NCBI GenBank assembly: GCA_015179125.1
Contig: WHVA01000001.1
Span: forward strand, 186,001 to 250,000
Reading direction: 5' to 3'
From: Gautieria morchelliformis
Lineage: Eukaryota; Basidiomycota; Agaricomycetes; Gomphales; Gomphaceae
Length of the DNA stretch: 64,000 nucleotides
Part shown: one piece after another, positions 54,544 through 64,000 of the stretch
Layout: each line of letters starts with the position of its first letter
Numbering within the stretch: position 1 is the first letter of the stretch
Notes under the pieces: model-generated
Seen by the model: the letters and a program-made list of their open reading frames with translations, nothing else
Told to the model about the DNA's origin: nothing
Databases searched by the model: none
Position numbers and translations under genes: made by a program

Positions 54544-55310
54544 GCGAGCCCTTGGGCGCTAAAGGGCCGGGTGCACGTATATGCCTTCTGAGACAGGATT
54601 GTACTCCTCTCTCAGTGACAATAAATTCACTGAGAGAGGCAAGTAGTATCTTTCATATTTACATAGCATGTTGACTGAAAATCATGTAGTATATTTGATT
54701 CTAGGTATTGTATTAATATATCAGTGACAATAAATTCACTGAGAGAGTATATTTGATTCTAGCTTTCTAAGAACTCCACCGAACCTTCCCTGCCATAGCC
54801 CCTAGTTGCTAACATGAAGGAACTTCTGGATGGCAATCCACAACACATGAAGGACCAACTTGGCATGCATAAACACATATTTCAAGTGTTGTGCTTGGAG
54901 CTTGGAAGCAAAAGTCTACTGGGCCATACCCGCCACATTTGCTTGGAGGAACAAGTTGCTATTTTCTTGTACACAGCCGTAACCAACCTGTCTAATAGGA
55001 AACTTGCCGAATGCTTTCAGCGAAGTGGAGACACCATATCAAAGCTATTGAGTTTACAATTTTTATGTGATTACCTGTTTTGATCATGTCCCTAGATGCT
55101 TTCACAGAGTACTTGAAGCTCTCACCACGACCCCATTCTATAATACCTATGTCCAACTCCCTGATGAGAACACACCACTTGCTGAAGAGATTGAGAGCAA
55201 CCCAAAGCTCTTTCCATACTTTCAGGACACACTAGGTGCAATCGATGGGACACATCTGGATGTTCATCCACCCAGTGAGGACAAGGCACGTGTCAGGGTT
55301 CACATGTTTC

Positions 55311-55472
55311 CTTCCACAAGTTTCTATTTCCTTCCATGAGTTTCCGTCACCTTCTGTTAGTTTCCATAACCTTCCGTCACCTTCCGTCACATGTCACATT
55401 CTGTCACTTTCCGTGACTTTCCATCACTTTCTGTCACCTTCCGTAACCTTCTACAAGTTTCCGTCTCCCCTA
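55311..55472 (+). repeat. Degenerate minisatellite (TTCCGTCACC-type units)
   Basis: About 14 imperfect units of roughly 10 bp built on TTCC(G/A)T(C/A)A(C/A)(C/T). It starts where the Harbinger transposase homology ends. Downstream, TGAGGATACCCACTACACAG occurs twice (about 55541 and 55598). Confidence 0.7.
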
Positions 55473-55631
55473 TTATGTAAGCCTTGCCAGCACTATAAGA
55501 CTGTAGCCCATGTGGTGGCGTTTCCTCAGCTTGATCTCTGAGGATACCCACTACACAGGCAAGTCCCCATGTATCTATGGTTGGTAGAGTTATAATCTGA
55601 GGATACCCACTACACAGTTAGTCATTGTCCT

Positions 55632-57117
55632 TGTTGTGATAAACAAAAACAAAAGAAAAATTCAAAAGAAACAGAAATTATACTTATGACAGATGTCGGC
55701 GCAGACGACGATCACACAAAAATTATGTCATGCTATGTTACTTACAAATCGGGTGATATACAGAAGTTCGAGCGTCGACCACGTGCGGTCGATCAGGGAC
55801 AGCGCGCCTATCGGGTGATGGCATCAACCATGACGTCGACAGGCGCCAGGCCATAGGTACCGAGGGGTACGGGCACCAAACGCCCCAGAGAATAGTAGAC
55901 TGCACAGGGGTACAGGGTGGTGTGAAGTGACCTGAGAAAGTCACCTGCAACACATATACTCAATCAGCTGCCACACAAGAGGGGCACAGAGACAGCAGCC
56001 CCATCTCCAAGCCCAGCATATATGCTGGGCAGGGTAAAATCAAATCCATTTCCTATTTGAATCCCATGACACGTCTGACTGATTACTATCCTAACAACAT
56101 GTGGACAGGGGCTTTGTATACTAGGTACAGATCTCTATTTCAAAGCCCAGACAATCCTGACACTATCCCCATCACCCCATGACTTTATGACTATAAATTA
56201 GTCACCCCTTAGCTACAAAGTAGTTTTTCGACCCATCCATCCAATATCTCGAACACTAGTAGTTACTATCAACATAGTATAAATAGCTAGTACAAATGTA
56301 TGAACGAAACTATCCAGAATCGATTATTCTGCCTCCTGAAATTGCTGTAGTTGTTGGGTGCATTGATGCTCCTGCACCAAAATCAAGCATAATATATCCA
56401 ATTTGTTGTGTGCTTTCTCAATTTCTTCTCATGTTGTTCTTGTATCATGCATCCATTTCTCTGGTTATTTTCGAAATTTTCCACTCACTCCCTGTCTCTC
56501 TATTTCATTTTGTTATTCCTACTTTCACAAGCGGCTGCACCCAGCGGAGTCTGAAATGACTTCAACGCGCGAGCTCTTGGGCGCTAAAGGGCCGGGTAGT
56601 AGTACATGCGCAGTGAAACAGTTTCCCCCTCTCTCAGTGACAACTAAATTCACTGAGAGAGGCAAGTAAATTAGTCTAGCATTCTTTCGATTTATTAACC
56701 TAGAAATCCTCTGTAGTGAATTGTTTTCTAGGTAGTGTATAATATATTTAGAGTGACAACTAAATTCACTGAGAGAGTGAATTGTTTTCTAGTCTATTCT
56801 TTTGAGCACCAAGTCCAGTCCTACTGCCTATAATTCCTGTCCTCTACAGTAGTCTTGTTTGATAGCTACAGAACTCAGATCTTAATAATTTACTCCAAAT
56901 CTTCGTTGAGAGTCTATTATCACTGCTTACATTATACTACCTTAAAAGCGAACGCTTTTGATTTGACTATCCCTTGGATCAACACCATTTTTCACTGACA
57001 CGGTCATGTGACCCTCGTTCATCAGTGCTGGAGCGCCTCAAAGGGCTTAGTCAGCACATAACAGAGAGGCGAATATAGTGGTTTCAACCACTAAGCAATA
57101 TATTTCATTCGTTAAAA
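55632..57117 (+). repeat. LTR of gypsy I, holding a solo E2 LTR
   Basis: Starts TGTTGTGATAAAC, ends CATTCGTTAAAA; about 984 bp without the E2 insertion. The start is set by the second copy at 63547, the end by alignment to the solo LTR at 30551-31490 whose TSD fixes the boundary. TATAAATAG at 56278. Confidence 0.65.
56352..56848 (+). repeat. Solo copia LTR, variant subfamily E2
   Basis: 497 bp, TGTTGGGTGCATTGATGC...CCTGTCCTCTACA, TSD GTAGT at 56347-56351 and 56849-56853. Sister of 21062-21558. Confidence 0.9.
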
Positions 57118-57273
57118 GGCACTAATTGATATTTTAATCTAAAAGTCCTAGTATCGGCTCTTATCTCCTTGAGTATCTTTGGTTGTGGCTTTGTCATTAG
57201 TGTTGCCCTCACAGAAGATCAAGCTGATAGGACGACCCCACACACTTTTTTTAACCAGCCTTCATCTCAGCCT

Positions 57274-58380
57274 ATGGCAGACCAACTCCCAGACGCATAC
57301 TGGGATGCCCTGGGTGACCATGGACCATTTCTTCGAGGCCTCCTTTCCAGCCAAGCACAGCAGCTGCAGCAACTTCAACTGCAGAATCAGGAACTGCACA
57401 ATCAGATTGCTAACGTTCACGACCACTTAGCCAATGCTGCCACCAACGCTGCTGTTGCTGCTGCTCAAGCCCTTGCGCCCTCAGTACCTCACAGTGTCCC
57501 TCCATCTACTCACTCTATCAAAGCAGCAGAACCGGAGAAGTTCAATGGAGACCGTGCAGAGACTGAAGGGTTTATCAGGTCTATCAAGTTGTCCATCGCT
57601 GTCCAGCCAGCATCCTTCCGAGATGAGCGCACAAAGATCCTATATGCTCTTTCCTTCATGACGGGAGGCTCTGCGGAGATATGGGCACACAACGAGACAC
57701 AGGCTGTCATTGATGGCACCTACTCTATATCCACTCTGGAGGGGTTTATTAAATGTGTGGAGGAGGCCTTTGGTGATCCAGATCGTGCCAGAACGGCTCG
57801 CACTAAGCTGCATGACCTTAGGATGGCGTCAGGAATGTCAGCAGATGAATACACGGCTCAATTTGAGATCCTGGCAGGCAGGACAGGCTTTAATGATGAG
57901 GCACTCGAGGATGCCTATGCTCGTGGCCTTCCAGCAGGTATCCTTGACAAGATCCACGCCCAGCCCTTTCTTCCATCCAACCTCAAAGCCTGGAAGGAAG
58001 CAGCCTGTCAGATTGACCGCAATCATCGCCGTCTGTTAGAGGTCAGGAAGGCACAGACACCTCATGTCCCTAATTGCCCTCCTCCTGCCCGACCACTCCA
58101 CACTCCTGCTATGGCTCCTGTTGTCACAGCACCACCCAGTAATGCGACATCTATGGACATTGACTCATCCCACCACCGCACCGAAACACGGACCTGCTAC
58201 AACTGTAAGAGACCTGGTCACATTTCTCCAGACTGTCCTGAACCTCGCAAGCCACGAATCCGTGCAAAGCTCACAGAGGCAGACATTGCAGCAATTGTCT
58301 CTAAATCTGTAGCAGCGGCGATGGAGGAATGCAAACAGAAGGTGGAAGCCCCTGTCCAAGATGAAGGAAAGGGTTTTTAG
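57274..58380 (+). CDS. Gag of gypsy I, open
   Basis: The ATG at 57274 (MADQLPDAYWDALGDHG) follows a long leader; the frame is open upstream to about 57169, but that ATG lies in the leader. N-terminal Gln/Leu-rich coiled coil (QAQQLQQLQLQNQELHNQI), capsid domain (AEPEKFNGDRAETEGFIRS, ILYALSFMTGGSAEIW, FIKCVEEAFGDPDRA), CCHC knuckle CYNCKRPGHISPDC (about 58195-58236), short tail, stop TAG at 58378. 368 residues, no defect seen. Related in plan to Gag of F but clearly divergent. Confidence 0.85.
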   Translation: MADQLPDAYWDALGDHGPFLRGLLSSQAQQLQQLQLQNQELHNQIANVHDHLANAATNAAVAAAQALAPSVPHSVPPSTHSIKAAEPEKFNGDRAETEGFIRSIKLSIAVQPASFRDERTKILYALSFMTGGSAEIWAHNETQAVIDGTYSISTLEGFIKCVEEAFGDPDRARTARTKLHDLRMASGMSADEYTAQFEILAGRTGFNDEALEDAYARGLPAGILDKIHAQPFLPSNLKAWKEAACQIDRNHRRLLEVRKAQTPHVPNCPPPARPLHTPAMAPVVTAPPSNATSMDIDSSHHRTETRTCYNCKRPGHISPDCPEPRKPRIRAKLTEADIAAIVSKSVAAAMEECKQKVEAPVQDEGKGF

Positions 58381-58511
58381 GCCAGTCAGCGGTGAAAGAC
58401 ATGCCCCACTCGACGAATCGGTTTTCAGTTCTCGAAACATGTACAATAGGGATCACAGGCGATATGATGCATCCTTCTCCTATCCCTGATTGAACTGAAA
58501 CCAAACCAGCC

Positions 58512-58971
58512 ATGCCAAAAACCCAACCCATCGCTCCAGTTGCTAATGCAAACCTTCCAGTCCCTCTATATGTCCGTACTGCTGACCTCCGCCGATGCAC
58601 CAAAGTACCTCTCAAGGTCCACTCCGTTGACACAGGGCATCCACTTGCAATTGACTCCCTCCTTGACAGTGGTGCTACAGGGATGTTCATCGACGTGGAG
58701 TTTGTAAGGGAACACAGACTTCGGACCCGTCCCCTACCCCATGCCATCCCCGTCTACAATATTGATGGCACCCCAAATGAGGCTGGCTCTATCAAGGAAG
58801 AAGTCGACCTCATTTGCAGCTTTGGGGATCATACGGAACGTGCCACATTCTCTGTCACGAGCCTTGGACGACTTGCCACCATTCTTGGTCACACATGGCT
58901 TGTTGAACACAACCCAGAAGTTGACTGGCGTACAGGAGATGTGAAGATGACACGCTGTCCCAAGTCATGTG
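58512..58971 (+). pseudogene. Start of pol (protease) of gypsy I, truncated
   Basis: An ATG at 58512 (MPKTQPIAPVANANLPVPLYV) leads to a retroviral-type aspartic protease, LLDSGATGMFIDVEFVREH, then GHTWLVEHNPEVDWRTGDV, the same order as protease of F. Coding ends at MTRCPKSC, where a copia LTR fragment begins at 58972. RT onward is lost. Confidence 0.8.
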
Positions 58972-59135
58972 TGTTAGCAACTAGGGGCTGTGGCAGGGAA
59001 GGTTCGGTGGAGTTCTTAGAAAGCTAGAATCAAATATACTCTCTCAGTGAATTTATTGTCACTGATATATTAATACAATACCTAGAATCAAATATACTAC
59101 ATGATTTTCAGTCAACATGCTATGTAAATATGAAA
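58972..59135 (-). repeat. Fragment of a copia E LTR
   Basis: 164 bp, plus strand TGTTAGCAACTAGGGG...GTAAATATGAAA, the 3' third of an inverted E LTR; the rest is missing. It joins gypsy I to a D-type LTR piece. Confidence 0.85.
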
Positions 59136-59150
59136 TTAAGTCCTCCTGTG

Positions 59151-59561
59151 GTCGAAGATAGGAATCTATAGGAGAGGGCTCAAGGTGATAGTCACAGTGA
59201 GGTCAAGTTTTGCACAAGATCACCACTGGTGAGTTTTTGTACTTCACCTTCATCACCTTAGCCTTTGTACCATTATCGGCGCTGTTGGCGAAGGGCTCCA
59301 AAGGAGCACCTTCGCCGGCAAAAGGATTGTTGCTGCTTAAACAACCTTTCCATGACACCTTGCACATTACATTGTCAAGTGTTACGGGCTACTTCACTAC
59401 AACTGTAGATAGGGTGAGCTCCGTTTGGGCAGCCCTCTTACCTTCTGAACATTTATTGGTTCACCTTATTTGCCGAACGGCACACTTCTTTGCACAAGCT
59501 ATTTGGGCATTCACTGTGTTCACTAATACAGGATATTAATGCCTAAAAACCAATCTTGACA
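59151..59561 (+). repeat. D-type LTR fragment with an internal inversion
   Basis: 59221-59561 matches the last part of the D LTR (ACTGGTGAG to AATCTTGACA). 59151-59220 matches D LTR 13831-13899 in reverse complement. No 5' part is present. Confidence 0.75.
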
Positions 59562-60140
59562 GGTGCACCAGGTGCTGCGGTGGATACGTGTCTTGTGTGG
59601 ATTATGAGCATCAGAAGTGAGATATTTGTGTTTGAAAGAAAGGGAGAAAGAAAGAAAGAGAGAAAGAAGGAATGTGTATGATGGGCTAGCAATCGAATTG
59701 CTCCATGGATCAATGTGTCTCGGGGTTGGTCTTTGTCTCGATTCAGGGGTGGATTTGCGGGTTGTTGGATCAGCCATGTGTCCGCGGGTTGATGGGATGT
59801 TGTGGTGGATCATGTGGATGTGTGTGGGATCGAGGGGGGAATCAGAGGGATATTGGGAGTGGATGTATTGCGGGTGGAAGGGGTTGTATGAGATGAAGTA
59901 AATAATGTTTTTGTGTTGGAATTGTGACAAAAACAGATAACTAAGGTACTGATGGAGCTTTTCCAGAGGCACTGTACAATCTGAAACATCAGACTGAATA
60001 ATACAGTTCAAAGGCCTGTATTGCATCATAGATATATACAGCGGCACAATGCTAATATGAATTCCTGAGCTCAATGCTTCCCACATCCTGGTTTCAAATC
60101 TACTTCCACACTACCTGCATTGAAGTTCAGGGGGAAGGGC
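59562..60140. other. Unassigned sequence between the D-type LTR and LINE2
   Basis: Contains a GAAA-rich tract at about 59632-59670; no supported gene. Confidence 0.4.
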
Positions 60141-63100
60141 TTTTTTTTTTTTTTTTTTTTTATATCCTGTTTTGTCTTTTGGGGCCGCGCCCTATGTAAG
60201 ATGATGCATACATGTATTCTGTTTGCCTGTTTGCTCAATCTCTCTGATTCGATCTGTCTCCGCATGAGCTCGGCGGGCGATGCCCCGAGCGTATCCGTGC
60301 CTTTGTGAAAGCGAGGTGTCGGGCTCTGTGCGGCTTGCGCACGCTGGTCTATCTTTTGTCCCTTGTCTCTGGCAGCGCTACATCTCCAAACGTTTGTCGG
60401 AACCTCCCTGTGTCATTTATGTACCGGAAGAGCGTTTGCATTGCTTTCATTGCTTTCGGTCTGGTCAGTAGTGTTCCCATTGATCTAGCTCCGTGCCTCA
60501 GCTTGTTTTCCATCTGTCCCCTCTGCTCTCGGTATGCTGGGCACTGTAGTAGGTAGTGGTGCACGGTTTCGTCGCTGCTGAGGCAAGCTGTGCAGGTGGG
60601 TGAGTTGGCCTTCCCTATCCTGAACAAGTGTTTTGTGAGTGGCGCGTGGCCCGTTCTCAACTGGACTAGTAGTGAGCTGTGTCTTCTTGTCATGCCACTG
60701 GTGAGTTTCATCTACGCTGGTGACGGCATTGTTGGGTCGATCTTGTGCGCGTGCTTGGCCCTCGGTGATCTCTCGAACGACTCCCTGGCTTGCGCCTTCA
60801 GCGCCTTGTGGTGTCTCAGTAGTTCGGCTGTCTTGCTGGTGGGCATTCTCCCCCGGCATATTGACAAGTCGTTCGCGTTTCTGGTGGAGTCACCTTTCGC
60901 TGCTCTCTTAGCTTCCCTGTCTGCCCGCTCGTTTCCCTCTATTCCCTCGTGCCCAGGTATCCATCTCACTGTCACCGTCACTTTTCCTCCCTTTTCCTCC
61001 TTTATTGCCTCCATCTGGTCGTGTATAGCTTTGACCAGGTATTGTCCCGATATTGCTCGTTCCTCTCTGGTTGTCTGTATCACCGATTGATTGTCCAACC
61101 CCAACATGTGCGCCCCGTATCCCTCATCCCTGATCATCCTAGCTCCCATCGCTGCCCTGAGGAGTTCCGCTTCAAAGACAGTATGTTCGTCCTCCGATCC
61201 CATGTATTTCCTGGCGACCCTCTTGACCGCTCCTCTGCGGCACAGTACAGCTGCAGCCCCTACTCCTCCCTCAAACATTGATCCGTCCGTGTATACCTTC
61301 ACTTCCGTGTTATCTCCTGCTTCCATTTCCGCCGCTTCTTCCTTGTTTTCGGGTATATTCACGTCTAAGACAGGCTTCCACTTGGGTCCTCGTCTCACCA
61401 CTTCGATTGTCTCCATTCGCTGCGGCTGTAAGTTGAACGCGTGTAGAATATCATGGAGCGATGACCTGTGTTTCTTGACGTATCTACTTGCTGCTTTTCT
61501 CACGTGTTTGGACAGGGGGTGCTGTTTGGGCAAACACGTTAGTCGGACTGCGGCTCGATGAACAACTTTGGATACTAGTAGCGAGAATGGTAATAGGTTT
61601 GCGTGCGTCAGCCGTGTTTTCGCTGTCGTGCGCATCGCCCCTGTGATTGTGAGGGCGGCTTGCCTCTGTACTCTCGACAGTTTGGTGATGTGCCCCTTCC
61701 TGCCTTTGGATCGTTCGGATTCTGGGATTAGATAGGTGTCAGCCACGTATAGCACCTTCGGCACTGTTACCGCTATGTAAAATTGTCTCATATGCTTAGC
61801 TGATATCCCATTCGCGGTTTTCGCGATTCTACAGTATTGATCCATGAGCTTGGTACCCTTCTTCAGCGCGTAGTTAACCTGTTGTTTGAATCTCAATTCT
61901 TGATCCATTATTATGCCTAGGTACTTGTGTGCTTCTGCCGGTACAATCTCCTGGGTGCCGATCGTGATAGACGGTCTGGTGGTTGGCCTTGTCTTTCTTG
62001 TTCCCGTCATGTCTTTCTCGCGTTTCCTGGAAAAGCCGATCAGTCCATATTTATCCAATGCAAATCGACATTCGTGTTCAGCGGCCCAGTCTAAAGCTCC
62101 ATTCCATCTGTGGACGATGTCTTTCAGCTTTCTGAACGCCTCTTCCATGTCCGCGCCTTCTGCCAGGATCGTAGTGTCATCGACGAACGTCACGGCATCT
62201 TCGCCGTTTTCCTTTCTCACTACCTCGAGCAGATCCGAGTTGTAGAATTGGTACGCTATCGCAGAGAGCAGGCAGCCCTGGTCCATACCTCTTGGGATAG
62301 TTGTGGGTGGTGTGCAGTGGTCGTCGAATCTCATCGTCGCTACTCGTCCCTCTACCTTGTTGCGGATCCATTTGGTATATTCTTGTGGCACTCCCCTGCG
62401 TCGCATGTTGTGTATCAGTCTAGGTAATATAATGCTAGGAAATGCCCCCTTGATATCTAAGAACAAAGCTCCCATTACGTTCCCTCTTCGCCACGCGTCC
62501 TTCGCCTTCGTGATGGTGTAGTGGATGGCGTCTGTTGTCGTCCGTCCTTGCCTGCATCTGTAATGGTTGTCCGGGAGCAGTCTGTGTTTTTCCGCCATCT
62601 TGCTCAGGTCCTCTGCCACGCAGGACGATAGGATCTTTCCTAGCGTGTCCAGAAGCGCTATCGGCCGGTAGGCGCCTGGGACCGTGTAGTCCTTCTTTCC
62701 CGGTTTCCGTAGCACTAGCACCTCCGAGTCCCGCCATAGTTCGGGGTATGTCCACAGCGTGAAAGTTGCTCTGAATAGTTGCCTGATGTACGGTAGCAGT
62801 TGTTGAGCGCATTGCTTCAGAACTACATTGGGGATCCCATTGGCTCCCGGGGCCTTGAACGGATTGGTGTGTTTGATCGCCCTCATGATTTGTTCGTCCG
62901 TTATCCCTTCATACTCGAAGGCTAGGGGTGGGTATTCAAAGTTGCTGGGGATACTTGCGCTGTCGGCCTGTGGGGCCGGGAAAAATGTCTTTAAGAGCAT
63001 ACCTGTCTTCTCGTCGTTGGTTGTTGCTGTCCACACCGAACCATCCTCGTGTTTTGCCTTGAGCATGGGTACCCTCGCTCTGCCCCCGTCTGTGGAGTCC

Positions 63101-63546
63101 CCGGTGATGAAGCGGCTAGCTGTCCATACTGTGTGTTTGTCCACCGTTGCTAGGAAGGCTTCCCAGTGATCCTGTTTTGATCTTTCTATGGCTGCTGCGT
63201 ACTGATTCCTGGCTCTTTTGTATTCTGCGTGCGCCGTATCGGTGAGATCATTGCATCGGTCGTACGCCCTTCGCGCTAGCTTCCTGGTGGTTCTCCTCAT
63301 CTTGGTGAGCTCCCTCGTCCACCATCGTTTCATGTATGGTGACAGCTTCGTTTTGGGCACCATCTCTTCCGTTGTCTGCGTTATCGCCCGGTTGACCTCC
63401 TCTAGCATCCTATCGAATTCCCGCTTGCCGGTGGGTGCCTCTGTCTGTGTCCCCTTGAGGTTTTCTAACAGTCTCTCGTTGTATTCTGTCCAATCAACTG
63501 CTCGAAAGTTGTATTTGGCGGGTTCTAGTGCTGTGGCAGTGGCCAT
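60141..63546 (-). mobile_element. LINE2: Tad/I-like retrotransposon, endonuclease end beyond an LTR insertion
   Basis: A T run at 60141-60161 is the poly(A) tail. The coding region (63546-60349) is interrupted at its 5' end exactly where the gypsy I LTR begins (63547), so the endonuclease part is either past the window end or lost. A different subfamily from LINE1. Confidence 0.85.
60349..63546 (-). pseudogene. LINE2 ORF2: RT, RNase H and zinc motif, one amber stop
   Basis: Begins inside the linker after the endonuclease (YNFRAVDWTEYNERLLENL, equivalent to FRNFRMVDWDEF of LINE1). RT: GAYRPIALLDTLGKIL, LFLDIKGAFPSI, RGMDQGCLLS, catalytic FVDD in AVTFVDDTTILAEG. RNase H: EVKVYTDGSMFEGG, FEAELLRAAMGA, LDNQSVIQ, GNERADREAKRA. 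The frame is uninterrupted for over 940 codons, then TAG at 60712. The same frame continues (MKLTSGMTRRHSSLLVQLRTGHAPL) to a CTACLSSDETVHHYLLQC zinc motif and the stop at 60349. One substitution apart from open in the part that is visible. Confidence 0.9.
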
Positions 63547-64000
63547 TGTTGTGATAAACGCAATTATTCCACTCAGAATCATTTATATATAAAAAGAAAC
63601 TAATAAAAGAAGAAAAGAAAAACAAAAGAAAATTCAAAAGAAACAGAAATTATACTTATGACAGATGTCGGCGCAGACGACGATCACACAAAAATTATGT
63701 CATGCTATGTTACTTACAAATCGGGTGATATACAGAAGTTCGAGTGTCGACCACGTGCGGTCGATCAGGGACGGCGCGCCTATCAGGTGATGGCATCAGC
63801 CATGACGTCGACAGGCGCCAGGCCATAGGTACCGAGGGGTACGGGCACCAAACGCCCCAGAGAATAGTAGACTGCGCAGGGGTACAGGGTGTTGTGGAGT
63901 GACCTGAGAAAGTCACCTGCAACACATATACTCAATCAGCTGCCACACAAGAGGGGCACAGGGACAGCGGCCCCATCTCCAAGCCCAGCATATATGCTGG
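63547..64000 (+). repeat. Second gypsy I LTR, running off the window
   Basis: Starts TGTTGTGATAAAC like 55632 and matches 55650-56040 to the last base, with about 50 bp extra near the start. It interrupts LINE2, so a further gypsy I element or solo LTR lies at the window edge. Confidence 0.75.

Larger units (their letters stand above)
42948..54814 (+). repeat. Solo copia E LTR (G), split by chromovirus F
   Basis: The parts 42948-43170 and 54549-54814 make a 489-bp LTR starting TGTTGGGTGC and ending GTTGCTAACA. TSD TGAAG at 42943-42947 and 54815-54819. Chromovirus F with TSD GCGAG sits within it. Confidence 0.92.
42867..55300 (+). pseudogene. PIF/Harbinger-type transposase, split by the nested LTR elements
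   Basis: The ATG at 42867 (MATFYQKRYLDKKPLHNSV) runs to 42947 and resumes in frame at 54820 after removal of 42948-54814 and one TGAAG (SGWGWVKELLDGNP). The next part, GMHKHIFQVLCLEL and HICLEEQVAIFLYTAV with KLAECFQRSGDTISK, is the N-terminal helical (DUF8040-like) region of HARBI1-type transposases. A 52-bp GC-AG intron fits at 55044-55095 (TISK/CFHRVLEAL), followed by FPYFQDTLGAIDGTHLDVHPP, which includes the first catalytic Asp. Homology ends at about 55300 in a minisatellite, so the rest of the DDE domain is gone. The activity would be cut-and-paste transposition with 3-bp TSDs. Confidence 0.78.
55632..58971 (+). mobile_element. Ty3/gypsy element I, 3'-truncated
   Basis: 5' LTR 55632-57117, gag 57274-58380, start of pol 58512-58971, then cut by a copia LTR fragment. 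No RT, integrase or 3' LTR remains. A second LTR copy begins at 63547 and a solo LTR relative is at 30551-31490. No self-complementary PBS was found after 57117. Confidence 0.75.

Noticed and set aside
55738-55953. Minus-strand ORF repeated at 63710-63925 as a small conserved gene
   Set aside because: Both copies lie at the same place within the gypsy I LTR; conservation is explained by LTR duplication.
1-64000. tRNA, rRNA, riboswitch or bacterial operon features
   Set aside because: No tRNA A/B-box pair, rRNA core or Shine-Dalgarno organisation seen; all long genes are eukaryotic transposon genes.

Overview
The window looks like a transposon graveyard from an agaricomycete (basidiomycete) nuclear genome. 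The evidence is Ty3/gypsy chromoviruses with C-terminal chromodomains, Ty1/copia elements primed by half-tRNA-iMet, LINEs with endonuclease, RT and RNase H, a PIF/Harbinger transposase, short introns of about 50-70 bp, and several copies of a DUF6533-type membrane-protein gene. I find no bacterial features, rRNA, tRNA or CRISPR array. Almost everything is mobile DNA, mostly decayed, and much of it is nested; target-site duplications (TSDs) give the order of insertion.

Layout. 88-1058: 5' part of a DUF6533 gene (copy 1). 1059-12258: chromovirus B (minus), split inside its protease by chromovirus A (plus, 2045-9985, TSD GAAAC). 12259-12850: most of an older LTR (C). 13223-27676: element D (plus, TSD CTCAT), a chromovirus that lost RT and integrase but keeps gag and a spliced antisense gene; its 3' LTR holds a 7-kb LINE (19474-26548, 12-bp TSD) and a MITE-like element (26613-27185). 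27970-29676: DUF6533 copy 2 (minus). 30100-32300: GC-rich island with a possible host gene interrupted by a solo LTR. 32669-37653: copia element H with identical LTRs, interrupted only by a solo LTR at codon 18. 37713-38029: hairpin-rich insert. 38909-40705: DUF6533 copy 3, the most complete. 41749-42435: LTR fragments and a solo copia LTR. 42867-55300: a four-level nest (Harbinger transposase > solo copia LTR > chromovirus F > intact copia E). 55632-58971: truncated gypsy I. 58972-59561: LTR debris with a micro-inversion. 60141-63546: LINE2. 63547-end: a second copy of the I LTR.

Two things stand out. (1) Elements D and A both carry, between the end of pol and the 3' LTR, a gene on the opposite strand. 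In D it can be read as six exons whose phases all agree (389 codons including stop), with a Zn2Cys6-like cysteine cluster and a C-terminal coiled coil. In A it is one 420-residue ORF with a long charged coiled coil and a related Cys cluster. Introns survive RNA-mediated transposition only if they are antisense to the genomic RNA, so this layout argues for a real, separately transcribed element-encoded protein. (2) Three chromovirus lineages (A/B/C, D and F) have, two bases after the 5' LTR, a 10-11 nt primer-binding site perfectly complementary to LTR sequence about 24-34 bp downstream of the TATA box. This is the arrangement expected of Tf1-type self-priming.

Recently active families are copia E (intact ORF, LTRs differing at 2 positions by eye) and copia H (identical LTRs). 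Older copies carry many CGA-to-TGA stops, as expected from CpG decay.
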